A stretch of 64,000 nt of DNA, from assembly GCA_934546745.1 (NCBI GenBank), contig CAKTDV010000005.1, positions 1-64,000 on the forward strand. The letters are read 5' to 3'. The notes beneath the pieces are model-generated. The model searched no databases and was not told the origin of the DNA. It was given only the letters and a program-made list of their open reading frames with translations. Of the stretch, positions 8,735 to 17,723 are shown piece by piece. Every line of letters starts with the position of its first letter. The stretch's first letter is position 1. The translations under genes and the position numbers were made by a program. Source of the stretch: an uncultured Desulfovibrio sp. (GTDB lineage Bacteria > Desulfobacterota > Desulfovibrionia > Desulfovibrionales > Desulfovibrionaceae).

Positions 8735-9469
8735 ATGTCTGGGCATAGTAAATGGGCCAATATTCAGCACCGCAAGGGCCGTCAGGACGCAAAACGCGGC
8801 AAGGTCTTCACCAAGGCCGCCAAGGAAATCATCATCGCCGCCAAAAACGGCGGCGATCCGGCGGGCAACCCCCGCCTGCGCGCAGCCATTGCGGCCGCCA
8901 AGGCCGTCAACTTGCCCAAGGACAAAATTGAGGCCGCCATCCGCAAGGGCACCGGCGAGGACGCGGGAGGCGATCTCACCGAATGCTTCTATGAAGGGTA
9001 CGGTCCCGGTGGCATCGCCATCATGGTGGAGGTCGCCACCGACAACAAGAACCGCACCGTGGCCGAAGTACGCCACCTCTTCACCAAGCACGGCGGCAGC
9101 CTTGGCACCGACGGCAGCGTGAGCTGGATGTTTGACCGCAAGGGCGTCATCACTGTGGACAAGGCCGCCTTCACAGAGGATCAGATCATGGAGGCCGCCA
9201 TGAACGCCGGGGCGGACGACGTGCTTGACGACGGCGAGGTGTGGACCATCCAGACCGCCATGGCCGATTTTGCCGCTGTCCGGGACGCCCTTGAGGCCGC
9301 CGGCGTGGCCATGCAGTCCGCCGAACTGGCCATGGTTCCCCAGAACCTGACCGCCGTGGACGCCGACATGGGCCAGAAGGTACTGCGCCTCATGGACGCC
9401 CTCGACGACAACGACGACGTGCAGAACGTCTACGCCAACGCCGATTTCCCCGACGACATGCCTGAGTAG
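8735..9469 (+). CDS. yebC: YebC/PmpR family (TACO1-like) protein
   Basis: This 244-residue cytoplasmic protein of the YebC/TACO1 family begins with the hallmark MSGHSKWANIQHRKG. It continues through RKGTGEDAGGDLTECFYEGYGPGG and a Met/Asp-rich C-terminal domain ending in DALDDNDDVQNVYANADF. Family members act as DNA-binding regulators or as translation factors at polyproline stretches; which applies here cannot be read from sequence. The ATG at 8735 has GGAGG five bases upstream (8726-8730). It precedes ruvC, a widespread pairing. Confidence 0.95.
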   Translation: MSGHSKWANIQHRKGRQDAKRGKVFTKAAKEIIIAAKNGGDPAGNPRLRAAIAAAKAVNLPKDKIEAAIRKGTGEDAGGDLTECFYEGYGPGGIAIMVEVATDNKNRTVAEVRHLFTKHGGSLGTDGSVSWMFDRKGVITVDKAAFTEDQIMEAAMNAGADDVLDDGEVWTIQTAMADFAAVRDALEAAGVAMQSAELAMVPQNLTAVDADMGQKVLRLMDALDDNDDVQNVYANADFPDDMPE

Positions 9470-9493
9470 CGCGTTTTCACGGGTCGCGTGTTT

Positions 9494-9531
9494 CCGGCGG
9501 GAGAGAGACATCCGCGTTCTCCTCCCGCCGG
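9494..9531 (+). terminator. Hairpin between yebC and ruvC
   Basis: Arms CCGGCGGGAG (9494-9503) and CTCCCGCCGG (9522-9531) are perfect 10-bp complements starting 24 bases after the yebC stop. Only a short pyrimidine stretch follows, so termination would be partial. Confidence 0.5.
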
Positions 9532-9651
9532 TATCCCTTTCCGCCTCAGGAGAACGCTCCCCGGATTCCCCATCGCGCCCCGAATCAGAGACAGCCGGGC
9601 GGCGTCTCCCCCTCTCTCTTCCTTTTTCTCTTTCCCTCCAAGGAGCGCCCC

Positions 9652-10176
9652 GTGGTCACGACTATCGGCATCGATCCCGGCTCCCGCCTCATGGGCTGGG
9701 GCATTGTCAGCGACCGCTCCGGAGTTCTGCGGCTGGAGGGCTGCGGGGTCATTCGCGGCACAGAATGCGAAAACGGGACCAATGCGGCCTTCTCGGCACG
9801 GCTGGCCCATATACACGGCGAACTGAGCGGGATCCTCACCCGGTACCGTCCCGCGGAAGCCGCCATCGAGCAGGTCTTCACCGCCAAAAACGCGGCCGCG
9901 GCCCTCAAACTCGGGCAGGCGCGCGGCGTCGCTGTGGCGGCCTGCGCGGCCCACGGCCTCAGCGTTGGCGACTATCCTCCCACACTGGTCAAGAAGACGC
10001 TGACCGGCACCGGCAGCGCCACCAAGGAACAAGTGGCCTTCATGATCCGCCGCCTGCTTCACCTGCACGACAGCCAGTGGGATCCCCGCTGGACGTCGGA
10101 CACCTCCGACGCGCTGGGCATCGCCATCTGTCATCTCACCCTGCGCCGCTTCGCCGCCATTCAGGCGTCGCGCTGA
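9652..10176 (+). CDS. ruvC: Holliday junction resolvase RuvC
   Basis: This 174-residue endonuclease resolves Holliday junctions with RuvAB. The catalytic acidic residues are visible: the N-terminal Asp in TIGIDPGSRLMGWG, Glu in AAIEQVFTAKN, and the C-terminal pair in TSDTSDALGIAICH. The GTG start at 9652 is supported by AGGAG eight bases upstream (9640-9644). ruvA and ruvB are not downstream here; the next gene is on the other strand, so the common yebC-ruvC-ruvA-ruvB order is broken after ruvC. Confidence 0.95.
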   Translation: MVTTIGIDPGSRLMGWGIVSDRSGVLRLEGCGVIRGTECENGTNAAFSARLAHIHGELSGILTRYRPAEAAIEQVFTAKNAAAALKLGQARGVAVAACAAHGLSVGDYPPTLVKKTLTGTGSATKEQVAFMIRRLLHLHDSQWDPRWTSDTSDALGIAICHLTLRRFAAIQASR

Positions 10177-10198
10177 CGGCGCGCCACACACCTGATCC

Positions 10199-12022
10199 CT
10201 ACTCCGTCACGGCACGATCTGGTGGCGGCACCTCCGGCAAGGGCGTCAACGGTTCCAGCCGGAAGGAGGCCGGGCCGTCGCCAGGACGCACGATCCAGAG
10301 AGGCGCGTCGGGAAAGGCGTCGTAATATCCCCACAGCGGCACGGGGGCCGCATCCCCTTCGCGGAACCGGGCCTGCGCATAGAACAGCGGTACCAGCCAC
10401 AGACGCGCGTCGCCGGGGCGCGCCCGTTGCAGCCAGCGGGTCAGGGCGTCCGCCAGAACGGCGGGCAGATAGCGCACAAGCCCCGCCTTGCCGTAATAAT
10501 AGACATAATACGAACGCCCAGCGACCGCTTCCACCGAAGGAAGAAGACGTAGCGTCGCGCCGTGTTGCAGGAAGAGCGTCCGCCGCCCCTCGCCGTCCGT
10601 ATGGCGAAGGCGACGATCGGGCGGCAAACGCAGGGCCACGGAGGCCAAGTTCCAGTGACGGGCCACCGCCTGATTGATCCAGAACCCGGGATCCTGCGTG
10701 ATGTCCTGCTGGTACGCCCCAAGAACGAAGAAGCGATCGCCGCGCGTCTTCAGTGGCTCGACGCGCACATCCCGCCCGGCGGAGGCGGCATAGACACGAT
10801 CCCGCGCGTCCAGCTCGGTCTTGCCGGAAAGAAAGAGCGTAAGCTCATGCGGCAGAGTCAACAGCACCATGCCCAGAAAGCCCAGCGCGAGGCAACGGGC
10901 GCGCCGGGCGCTGGCGGATCCGGCCAGATCCAGCGCGGCGCGGGCAAAAACAACACCGCCCAGCAGCATGAAGAGAAAGGCGGACGTATAGGCGCGGGAA
11001 TCGGGAGACGGCGCAAACAGATAAGCCCCCTGCCCCATCTGCCCCAGCAGGAGAAAGGCCACGCCCAGCGGCGGCGAATGCCTCCAGAATGCGCGGCCAT
11101 ACCGGCGGACAAACATCCGGATCGACCAGAGAACCAGCGCCCAGGGGAGCCAGAACAGCGCCTGCACCCTGGGCTGATCCAGCAGCCAGAGGTGGATCTT
11201 GTCCCACAGGGACAGAGAGAGAAACCAGCTTTCGCGAACCAGAAGACGCTGGGCGTTGCCGGGCGCGCTGAAGACAAGGGCTATCCCGGCCAGCAGCAGG
11301 GCAAGCCCGGCGATCAGGGGAAGGAGGCGGCGCAGGCGTTCGCCGGAAGGCAGTGCGGCATTGCGGAACCAGAGGAGGCAGAGGGCCGCCGTCCCGGCCA
11401 TGAAACAGAGCAGGGGCGTATTATATTGCAGCAGGCCGAAAAAAAGGGAGAGCGGCAGCCAGACCGCCGCCTCAACGGGGGAAAGCACGGGCCGGACGCG
11501 CACATCGGGCTGATCCAGCAGACGGCGGAAAGGCAGCAGAAAGAAGAGCGCGCAGCCTATGTCCGCGGCATAGGCCAGCCCGGTACGCCAGAACCAGATG
11601 GAACCGAAGGTGGGCATGCCCCACCACAGGGCGGCTGCCATGAGCGCGACGGAGATCGGCGTCAGCGTGCGACCGCGTTCCGGCCCGGCCACATGGAGCA
11701 GCGCCAGCCAGACGGCGGCGCAGAACATAGCCGCCGCCAGCAGGGCATAGAGGACGCCTGGCAGCCAGAGAAAGAAACCAAAGGTGACATAGGCCATGAA
11801 ACGGCCGTCCCACGTGGCGTACATCTGTGCCGCCCGGCGAAAAATACCGGCGAACGTGGCCGGGCCAAACGGCAGAACGGACTCCCCGGCCATGATGGCG
11901 GCAAAGGGCTGCGCCGCCGAACCGCCGAAATAATAGTCGTCGGAAATGAGCGGCGTCAGCAGACAGAAGATCGCCACGCAGCCAAAGAGACAGAGGAACG
12001 TGAGGGCAAGAGGGCGCGTCAT
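10199..12022 (-). CDS. Multi-pass membrane protein, DUF6056-like (GT-C-like), copy A
   Basis: This 607-residue protein has a hydrophobic N-terminal segment followed at once by SDDYYFGG, then MYATWDGRF, then about ten further hydrophobic stretches and a soluble C-terminal region of about 170 residues. An acidic pair right after the first membrane span is a feature of GT-C glycosyltransferases, so a lipid-linked sugar transferase is possible (inference). The family assignment is from memory of the pattern. The start overlaps the stop of copy B by four bases (ATGA), so they are translationally coupled. It is clearly a paralogue of copy B over its full length. It is the last gene of the leftward O-antigen-ligase operon and converges on ruvC. 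Confidence 0.7.
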   Translation of the reverse strand: MTRPLALTFLCLFGCVAIFCLLTPLISDDYYFGGSAAQPFAAIMAGESVLPFGPATFAGIFRRAAQMYATWDGRFMAYVTFGFFLWLPGVLYALLAAAMFCAAVWLALLHVAGPERGRTLTPISVALMAAALWWGMPTFGSIWFWRTGLAYAADIGCALFFLLPFRRLLDQPDVRVRPVLSPVEAAVWLPLSLFFGLLQYNTPLLCFMAGTAALCLLWFRNAALPSGERLRRLLPLIAGLALLLAGIALVFSAPGNAQRLLVRESWFLSLSLWDKIHLWLLDQPRVQALFWLPWALVLWSIRMFVRRYGRAFWRHSPPLGVAFLLLGQMGQGAYLFAPSPDSRAYTSAFLFMLLGGVVFARAALDLAGSASARRARCLALGFLGMVLLTLPHELTLFLSGKTELDARDRVYAASAGRDVRVEPLKTRGDRFFVLGAYQQDITQDPGFWINQAVARHWNLASVALRLPPDRRLRHTDGEGRRTLFLQHGATLRLLPSVEAVAGRSYYVYYYGKAGLVRYLPAVLADALTRWLQRARPGDARLWLVPLFYAQARFREGDAAPVPLWGYYDAFPDAPLWIVRPGDGPASFRLEPLTPLPEVPPPDRAVTE

Positions 12023-13908
12023 GAAGCCACCTCAGGAGAAACGGAGGGAACGAGATCCGGGAAACGGCGCGAGGCTTCGTTCCGGTCAAGCTCCCGCAGG
12101 GGCAGGATGCGGAACGAGGCGGGGCCATCGCCAGGGCGCACCAGCCAGAGCGGAAAACGTCCGCCATTGAAAAGCCCCCAGAGGCGCTGCCTCGGACTGT
12201 CAGGCGGCAGATGGGTTATGGAGAAAAGCAGGGGCGACGCCAGCAGGCGGTAATCACCCGAACCCGCCCGGGCGATCCAGCCTGTCAGGGCGTCGCCCAG
12301 CGGCTGGGGAAGGCGGGCAAGAAAGGAGGAATGGGCGGCGTAATAGACATAGAGAGCGCGCGCCACCCCTTCCGGCCATGCCACAACGGAAAGATTCTCT
12401 CCCCGCAGGCGCAGCAGGACGCGGCTTTCCTTCTCCTCATACAGAAAATAACGATCCGGCGGCAGGCGCAGGGCAACGGACGGCAGCCCCCAGTATGCCG
12501 CCACCACGCGGTTGATCCAGAAGGCGGGATCATGGGCCATGTCCTGCACATAGGCGCCCAGAGGGAAGAAGAGACGGCCCCGCATCACCAGCGGCGGGAC
12601 GCGGGCATCCGTTCCCCGCGCCTCCTCCAGCATCCTGTCACGCGCATCCAGTTCGGTGCGCCCCCGCGCGACATGCCACAGTTCGTAGGGAAGCAGCGCC
12701 CAGAAAAGCAGGCAGAAGATCAGGCCGCACACGCGCTGCGCGCGCACGGCGCGCGTTCCCGCCGTGGCGAGGGCGGCGCGCAGTACGATGCAGGCCCCCA
12801 GCAGCATGAAGACCACGGCTGACGTAAACGCGCGGGGCGCGGGCGCCGGAGAGAAAAGAAAGGCCCCCTGCCCCATCTGCCCCAGAAGAAGAAATGCCGC
12901 CCCAGCCAGAGGCATATGTTTCCAGAACGCGCGGCCATGACGCAGGGCCAGCAGTACGGCGGCCCAGATCGCCAGCAGCCAGGGAAGCCAGAACAGCGCC
13001 TGCGCCTGTGGCTGCCGCCGAAGGAAGAGCGCGGCCTTTTCGGGCAATGTCAGCGTCAGGAACCAGCCTTCCTGAAGGCGCAGGCGCGCGGCATTGCCGG
13101 GCGAGGCGAACAGCACGGCAAGCGCGAGGGCCAGCGCCACAAGAGCGGCGATCAGGGGAAGGAGGCGGCGCAGGCGTTCGCCCGGCGGCAATGCGGCATG
13201 GCGGAACCAGAGAACACAAAGGGCCGCCGTTCCCCCCACGAGACAGATCAGGGGAGTATTGTATTGCAGCAGCCCCAGACAGAAACCCAGCACCGGCCAG
13301 ACCGCCGCGGCAACGGGGGAAAGCACGGGCCGGACGCACAGATCTGGCCGCTCCAGCAGAAAGCGGAACGGCAGGAGAAAAAGCAGCGCCCCGCACAGAT
13401 CCGCGGCATAGCCAAGCCCGGTATGCCAGAACCAGACGGAACCGCAGGTAGGCATTCCCCAGCACAGCAGGGAAGCCATCAGCGGCACGTGCCACCAGCG
13501 CAAGCAGCGCCTCCAGTCCGGACCGAGCACATGCAGCAGCGCCAGAAACACCGTCAGACAGACCGTCAGGGCGACCCCGGCGGCTGTCGCCGCCGGAGGA
13601 AGCCAGAGAGCAAGCCTGATGACAAGATAGGAGAGAAAGCGCCCGTCCCACGTGGCGTACATCTGCATGGCGCGGCGGAACATGTCGCCGAACCGTGCCG
13701 GTTCCAGCGGCCGTACGCTCTCTCCGGCCATAACTTCGGAAAAGGGCTGCGCCGGGGCGCTGCGGAAAAAATAGTCGTCGGCCAGCAGCGGCGTCAGCAG
13801 GGCGGCAACGGCCATGACGGCAAAAAGCAGCCCGAACCACAGCCACACGGCGGCATCGGGACGGGAGGAGACCGGGGGGAACGTGGCGGAGGACATGGGC
13901 AAGGACAT
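12019..13908 (-). CDS. Multi-pass membrane protein, DUF6056-like (GT-C-like), copy B
   Basis: This protein of about 629 residues is a full-length paralogue of the following gene. It shares ADDYFF right after the first membrane span, MAGESVRPLEPARFGDMFRRA, MYATWDGRF, QYNTPLIC and the ending segment with VRPGDGPASFR. I start it at 13908 (MSLPMSSATF), 10 bases after the acetyltransferase stop. The frame is open 51 codons further upstream but there it overprints the acetyltransferase. A polytopic membrane location is clear. A role in adding or polymerising surface sugars is inferred from the GT-C-like acidic pair and the neighbouring O-antigen ligase. Confidence 0.7.
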   Translation of the reverse strand: MSLPMSSATFPPVSSRPDAAVWLWFGLLFAVMAVAALLTPLLADDYFFRSAPAQPFSEVMAGESVRPLEPARFGDMFRRAMQMYATWDGRFLSYLVIRLALWLPPAATAAGVALTVCLTVFLALLHVLGPDWRRCLRWWHVPLMASLLCWGMPTCGSVWFWHTGLGYAADLCGALLFLLPFRFLLERPDLCVRPVLSPVAAAVWPVLGFCLGLLQYNTPLICLVGGTAALCVLWFRHAALPPGERLRRLLPLIAALVALALALAVLFASPGNAARLRLQEGWFLTLTLPEKAALFLRRQPQAQALFWLPWLLAIWAAVLLALRHGRAFWKHMPLAGAAFLLLGQMGQGAFLFSPAPAPRAFTSAVVFMLLGACIVLRAALATAGTRAVRAQRVCGLIFCLLFWALLPYELWHVARGRTELDARDRMLEEARGTDARVPPLVMRGRLFFPLGAYVQDMAHDPAFWINRVVAAYWGLPSVALRLPPDRYFLYEEKESRVLLRLRGENLSVVAWPEGVARALYVYYAAHSSFLARLPQPLGDALTGWIARAGSGDYRLLASPLLFSITHLPPDSPRQRLWGLFNGGRFPLWLVRPGDGPASFRILPLRELDRNEASRRFPDLVPSVSPEVAS

Positions 13909-13918
13909 TCCTGAGCCC

Positions 13919-14557
13919 CTATCGGGAGCCGCCGCCAACGGTAGCGGCGGGGGCACTGGCGGGAACGCTGGCGGCGTGACGATCGAGAACGGTCCGCATG
14001 TCTTCCGGACGCAGGACAAGGATTTCCTCCACGGAGAGGACGCGGGCGGGCGCGGCGTCACTCCGGTTCAGACTCCTGCCGTACCAGCGAATGCCGTGCC
14101 AGCCTCCGGCCTTGTATCCCGAAGCGGGAAACTCACCCAGCAGGCGGAACCCGAAGGCCACATGGAGCGCTTCGCTGGCCTCGTTGGGAACCGTGACGCA
14201 GCCGTAGGCGTTGCGGATGCCCTGCATGGCCAGCAGATCGAGCAGAGCCCCGTAGAGGGCGCGCCCACCGCCCCGCCCCGTGCGGGCTCGATCCATGTAG
14301 ACGGACAGCACGGCGTTCCATTGATAGGCGGCCCGCTCCATATGCCGGGCCGCATAGGCGTAGCCGGTTATGCGGCCTTCCTCCTCCAGCACAAGCCAGG
14401 GGTAGTCTCCGCCGGTACGCCGGAGACGCCCGGCAAACTCGTCGCGACAGGGGACGGCGTATTCAAAGGTGATGCAGGTTTCCAGCACGTAGGGCGCATA
14501 GATGGCAAGCAGGGCATCGGTATCTTCCAGGCGGGCCAGACGCAGGCGGCGGTTCAT
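13919..14557 (-). CDS. GNAT N-acetyltransferase, phosphinothricin-acetyltransferase-like
   Basis: This 212-residue GNAT-fold enzyme resembles the Pat/Bar/MddA group: ITFEYAVP near residue 30, GYAYAARHMERAAYQWNAVLSVYMD, an acetyl-CoA loop RTGRGGGRALYGALL, and NEASEALHVAFGFRLLGEF. Such enzymes acetylate amino-acid analogues, methionine derivatives or sugar amines. The position between an O-antigen ligase and two GT-C-like proteins makes a surface-sugar substrate conceivable, but the family does not prove it. About 45 residues beyond the GNAT core are unassigned and Ala-rich. The start overlaps the ligase stop by four bases (ATGA). Confidence 0.8.
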   Translation of the reverse strand: MNRRLRLARLEDTDALLAIYAPYVLETCITFEYAVPCRDEFAGRLRRTGGDYPWLVLEEEGRITGYAYAARHMERAAYQWNAVLSVYMDRARTGRGGGRALYGALLDLLAMQGIRNAYGCVTVPNEASEALHVAFGFRLLGEFPASGYKAGGWHGIRWYGRSLNRSDAAPARVLSVEEILVLRPEDMRTVLDRHAASVPASAPAATVGGGSR

Positions 14558-15852
14558 GGGGTTTCCTCAGGGGTTGCGGTGGCGGACGGCGCGGCGGGCG
14601 CGTTGACCACCGCGCCGATCATGATCCCCATATGCGTCATGGAGAGAGCCAGCCACCAGATACGGTAAAAATCATGGCCGAAAATGCCGTTGACGAACCA
14701 GGCGGCGTAGGCAATCCAGAACCAGGCCGTCATGCGCCAGTAGCAGGACGGCCCCCCTTCCTCCAGCTCGCGGACAAGCTGCGGGCGCAGACGCGCCCAG
14801 CCCCAGAAGAGAAAGCCGAAAAGAAAGATCATGCCCAGCAGAAAGCCGACGGCCCCGTGCGCGCAGAGAATGTCCAGATAGAGATTGTGCGGATGGCTGA
14901 TGGTGATGACGTCGCGTTCCGGCACAAGGCCCAGCGCGCGAAAGGCCGCATTATACTGCCCCGCGCCCGCGCCGAACCAGGGATGTTCAAGAAAGACGTT
15001 CCAGCCCAGAGACCAGAGGCTCCAGCGCCCGTCCGCGCCAATGGCGCCCGGCGACAGACGCCCCTGCCGCAGCAGGGCAAACGCGCCGAAGATCGCCGCG
15101 GCGATCAGCGGATAACGCCAGCGCAGGCCGCCGCGCAGCAGCATCCAGAACGCGGCGGACGAGGCCACGGCCAGCACACCGCTCCGGGTGCCGCTGCCCA
15201 CAAGCAGAAAGGCCGGTGGCAACAGCAGTGCGGCGAAAAGCGCGGCCGATATGGCGACGGACCAGCGCCGCCGCAGCAAAAACCAGCAGCCGAACACAGG
15301 CAGCATGGCCAGAGCGATATAGTTGCCCACGGCATAGTCGGCGAAACTGCCGGACAGCCGGCCTTCCCGGGGCGCATAGCCCATGATGAAATCAACGCCG
15401 GAGAAAGCCTGCCAGAGGCCGTCCAGCCCTTCCCAGAAACAGGCCAGCCCGCAGGCCGTCACGAGGCGACGCAGGTCGCGCTCGTCCCGGACGCATTCCA
15501 TGGCGATGAACGGCAGTATGTAGCCCTTGTTGACGCCCATGCCCGCGTGAAGGAACGACTGCCAGACATTACCGGAAAAGAGGATGCCGATCAGCGTCAT
15601 CAGGGCGGCGCACCAGAAGAGGGGACGCGGGCGCAGACGGGCCAGCGTGGAGTTTTTCCAACCGTGCCGGTAATACAGGGCCAGGAAGAGGGCGCAGACA
15701 AGGGGCGAAACTTCCCGGAAGCCGTAGCCGGAGGGGAAGAGAACAATGCCCGTCCAAAAACTCCAGAACAGGCATCCATGCCAGAAAAGGGCGGGATCCG
15801 CCGCGTGGCGCGCCCGCAACGGGGCGAGAAAGGAAGACAGCAGCCGGCGCAT
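14554..15852 (-). CDS. O-antigen ligase/polymerase family membrane protein
   Basis: This polytopic protein (about 432 residues from the 15852 start) has ten or more hydrophobic spans and the Wzy_C/WaaL pattern. It carries GSGTRSG in the central loop and FGAGAGQYN followed by SHPHNLYLDILCAHGAVG, where the conserved His of ligases sits. It would transfer polymerised O-antigen to lipid A-core, or polymerise surface glycan, at the periplasmic face. The start at 15852 follows GGAG. An in-frame ATG at 15888 would add 12 residues and has no clear ribosome site. It heads the four-gene leftward operon and is divergent from the NYN gene. Confidence 0.85.
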   Translation of the reverse strand: MRRLLSSFLAPLRARHAADPALFWHGCLFWSFWTGIVLFPSGYGFREVSPLVCALFLALYYRHGWKNSTLARLRPRPLFWCAALMTLIGILFSGNVWQSFLHAGMGVNKGYILPFIAMECVRDERDLRRLVTACGLACFWEGLDGLWQAFSGVDFIMGYAPREGRLSGSFADYAVGNYIALAMLPVFGCWFLLRRRWSVAISAALFAALLLPPAFLLVGSGTRSGVLAVASSAAFWMLLRGGLRWRYPLIAAAIFGAFALLRQGRLSPGAIGADGRWSLWSLGWNVFLEHPWFGAGAGQYNAAFRALGLVPERDVITISHPHNLYLDILCAHGAVGFLLGMIFLFGFLFWGWARLRPQLVRELEEGGPSCYWRMTAWFWIAYAAWFVNGIFGHDFYRIWWLALSMTHMGIMIGAVVNAPAAPSATATPEETP

Positions 15853-15872
15853 AACGCTCCGCGGGCCCGCGC

Positions 15873-15901
15873 TTGCAGGCCGTCTCATTTTTCTCTAGAA
15901 T
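15873..15901 (+). promoter_or_regulatory. Sigma-70-type promoter for the NYN-domain gene
   Basis: TTGCAG (15873-15878) and TAGAAT (15896-15901) are separated by 17 bases. The site lies 56 bases before the ATG of the NYN-domain gene and overlaps the start region of the divergent O-antigen ligase gene. Confidence 0.6.
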
Positions 15902-15956
15902 TACAGGATACGATGCCGGCTTTGCCGGGAGAGACCTACACAGTTGAGGGTATGTT

Positions 15957-16682
15957 ATGGCTCGATTTACCGGTTTTGACGAAGTGTTCAGCGCACTGTA
16001 CGTGGATTTTGACGCTCTCTATGCCCGTTTTCTTGACGCCGATCCCGAAGCGGCGCGCAATTTCGGCGCAACGCCCTACCGCTGGGTTCGCTGGATTGAG
16101 AATCACGCGCTCCGCATTCTCTACGGCGAAGGCGTGCGCCGCCGCATCCTCAGGCGCATGGTATACCTGAACCCCCAGCGCTATCAAGAATTCCGTTTCC
16201 ACTTCTCCCGCAGCGCCTTCCAGGTCGTGGACTGCCACCCGCTCTCGCCGCGAGGCAGAACCGGCGCGGACATACATCTTGTCATGGACTGCATGGCCGA
16301 TCTGTCCCATGCCACGCACTTTGACGAATTCATCATCCTTTCCGGCGACACGGATCTCACGCCGCTGCTCATCCGCCTCCAGGAACACGCCCGGCGCACC
16401 CTTGTGCTCTCCGTGGGCCACTCCTCCCCGGCCTGCACGGCGGCCGCCTCATGGCGCATCCGCGAGGACTGGTTCCTTCAGCAGGCGCTCAAGGACGACC
16501 GCGACGACTACGGCGGCGACGATCGCATGTCCTCCACCGGTCGCGGGCGGGCCCCCTACAATCCCATGAATGCCCCACTGGGCGAGAGCGCGGGCCGGGG
16601 CGGGGGCGGCATGACCGGCCGCCTGCCCATCGATGACGACGATGACGATGGCGACGGCCCGGCTCCCGGAAATTCGTGGTAA
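15957..16682 (+). CDS. NYN-domain (LabA/DUF88-like) putative nuclease
   Basis: This 241-residue protein has a PIN-like NYN domain over about residues 10-165. Acidic metal-binding candidates are YVDFDAL near the N-terminus, GADIHLVMDCMADL in the middle, and the hallmark FIILSGDTDLTPLL. NYN proteins are RNA-directed nucleases or RNA-processing factors; the substrate here is unknown. The C-terminal 60 residues are low-complexity, Gly/Arg-rich and then strongly acidic, with six consecutive Asp residues near the end. It stands alone, with its own promoter upstream and a separate promoter for the next operon downstream. Confidence 0.8.
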   Translation: MARFTGFDEVFSALYVDFDALYARFLDADPEAARNFGATPYRWVRWIENHALRILYGEGVRRRILRRMVYLNPQRYQEFRFHFSRSAFQVVDCHPLSPRGRTGADIHLVMDCMADLSHATHFDEFIILSGDTDLTPLLIRLQEHARRTLVLSVGHSSPACTAAASWRIREDWFLQQALKDDRDDYGGDDRMSSTGRGRAPYNPMNAPLGESAGRGGGGMTGRLPIDDDDDDGDGPAPGNSW

Positions 16683-16707
16683 AAAAGCCCGAAAAAGCCT
16701 CCATCCC

Positions 16708-16737
16708 TTGACGGGTTCGCTCCGGGGAATGTAGGAT
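16708..16737 (+). promoter_or_regulatory. Sigma-70-type promoter for the amino acid ABC transporter
   Basis: TTGACG (16708-16713) and TAGGAT (16732-16737) have an 18-base spacer and lie about 76 bases before the binding-protein start codon. Confidence 0.6.
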
Positions 16738-16751
16738 GCCCGTGCGTCCGT

Positions 16752-16776
16752 CCCGTACGCCGCCACGGCGTGCGGG
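16752..16776 (+). promoter_or_regulatory. Leader hairpin upstream of the ABC transporter binding protein
   Basis: CCCGTACGCCG (16752-16762) pairs with CGGCGTGCGGG (16766-16776) through a three-base loop, with one wobble pair. It lies in the transcribed leader between the promoter and the ribosome site. No T-run follows, so it may affect stability or translation rather than termination. Confidence 0.4.
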
Positions 16777-16813
16777 CGGCGGACGGAAAAAAACAGTATC
16801 CCTGGAGGATCCC

Positions 16814-17557
16814 ATGATGTTCCGCAGAATGCTTCTTTCGCTGGCTGCGCTGTCGCTGCTGTGCGCTCCCGCTTCCGCCGCCGAAAAATTTGTCGTGGCC
16901 GGCGACTGCAACTTCCCGCCCTTCGAGTATCTCAACGACAAAAAAGAACCCGTCGGCTATTCCATGGACTACATCACGGAAGTGGCCAAACGCGCCGGTC
17001 TTGACATCGAGATCCGCAATGTGGCGTGGGACGGCATCTTCGCCGGGCTTGCCGCGGGCAATTACGACATCCTCGCCTCCTCGACCACCATCACCCCCGA
17101 CCGCCAGAAGACCTTCGACTTCTCCACGCCCTATTATGGCCTGACGCAGGCCGTCATCCTGCCCAAGGGCAAGACCCTCTCCAGCCTTGAGGAGCTCCGG
17201 GGCAAGACCGTGGGCAGCCAGATTGGCATCACCGGCGTCTTCGTCCTGCGCAAGGCCAACGTGGGGGCCAACATCCGCGAATACGACGATGTGGGCCTGG
17301 CCATTGCCGATCTCGCCGCGGGCCGCATCGACGCCGTCATCTGCGACGACCCCGTCGCCAAGTATTATGCCAACAAGCGCAAGGATTTTGAAGGCAAGCT
17401 CACGGTAGCCTACCAGACCGGCGACAAGGAATACATCGGCTTCTGCCTCAAGAAGGGCCGCAAGGATCTGCTCGATCGCATCAACAAGGCCGTCGAGGAA
17501 ATCAAAAAAGATGGCACCGAAGCCAAACTGATGGAAAAATGGATGGGCAGCCACTAG
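16814..17557 (+). CDS. Polar amino acid ABC transporter, periplasmic substrate-binding protein
   Basis: This 247-residue precursor has a signal peptide (MMFRRMLLSLAALSLLCAPASA) with likely cleavage after ASA. The mature SBP_bac_3 domain has the opening VAGDCNFPPFEYLND and GYSMDYITEVAKRAGLDIEI, where ligand carboxylate binding is expected, plus SSTTITPDRQKTFDFSTPYY. The start at 16814 has GGAGG six bases upstream; the frame is open further up but unlike the family. It is the first gene of a binding protein-permease-ATPase operon. The ligand is probably a polar amino acid such as Gln, Arg, His or cystine and cannot be narrowed further. Confidence 0.93.
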   Translation: MMFRRMLLSLAALSLLCAPASAAEKFVVAGDCNFPPFEYLNDKKEPVGYSMDYITEVAKRAGLDIEIRNVAWDGIFAGLAAGNYDILASSTTITPDRQKTFDFSTPYYGLTQAVILPKGKTLSSLEELRGKTVGSQIGITGVFVLRKANVGANIREYDDVGLAIADLAAGRIDAVICDDPVAKYYANKRKDFEGKLTVAYQTGDKEYIGFCLKKGRKDLLDRINKAVEEIKKDGTEAKLMEKWMGSH

Positions 17558-17642
17558 AACGCCGTCCTATCCCGCGCGAACCGCCGTCATGGGATGCCAT
17601 GACCCCGCGCGGAGCCAGATCCTGAACGACAGACGCGCCCCC

Positions 17643-17670
17643 GCCGGAGGAGCCGCGGGACTCCTCCGGC
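17643..17670 (+). promoter_or_regulatory. Intra-operon hairpin after the binding-protein gene
   Basis: GCCGGAGGAG (17643-17652) and CTCCTCCGGC (17661-17670) form a perfect 10-bp stem without a following T-run, in the 166-base gap between binding protein and permease. Hairpins here commonly protect the upstream message so that binding protein exceeds permease. That role is inferred. Confidence 0.5.
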
Positions 17671-17723
17671 CTTCGCGTCCTCATGCGAACGCCGTTACCG
17701 GCGCGACGCCAAAGAGGAAAGCA

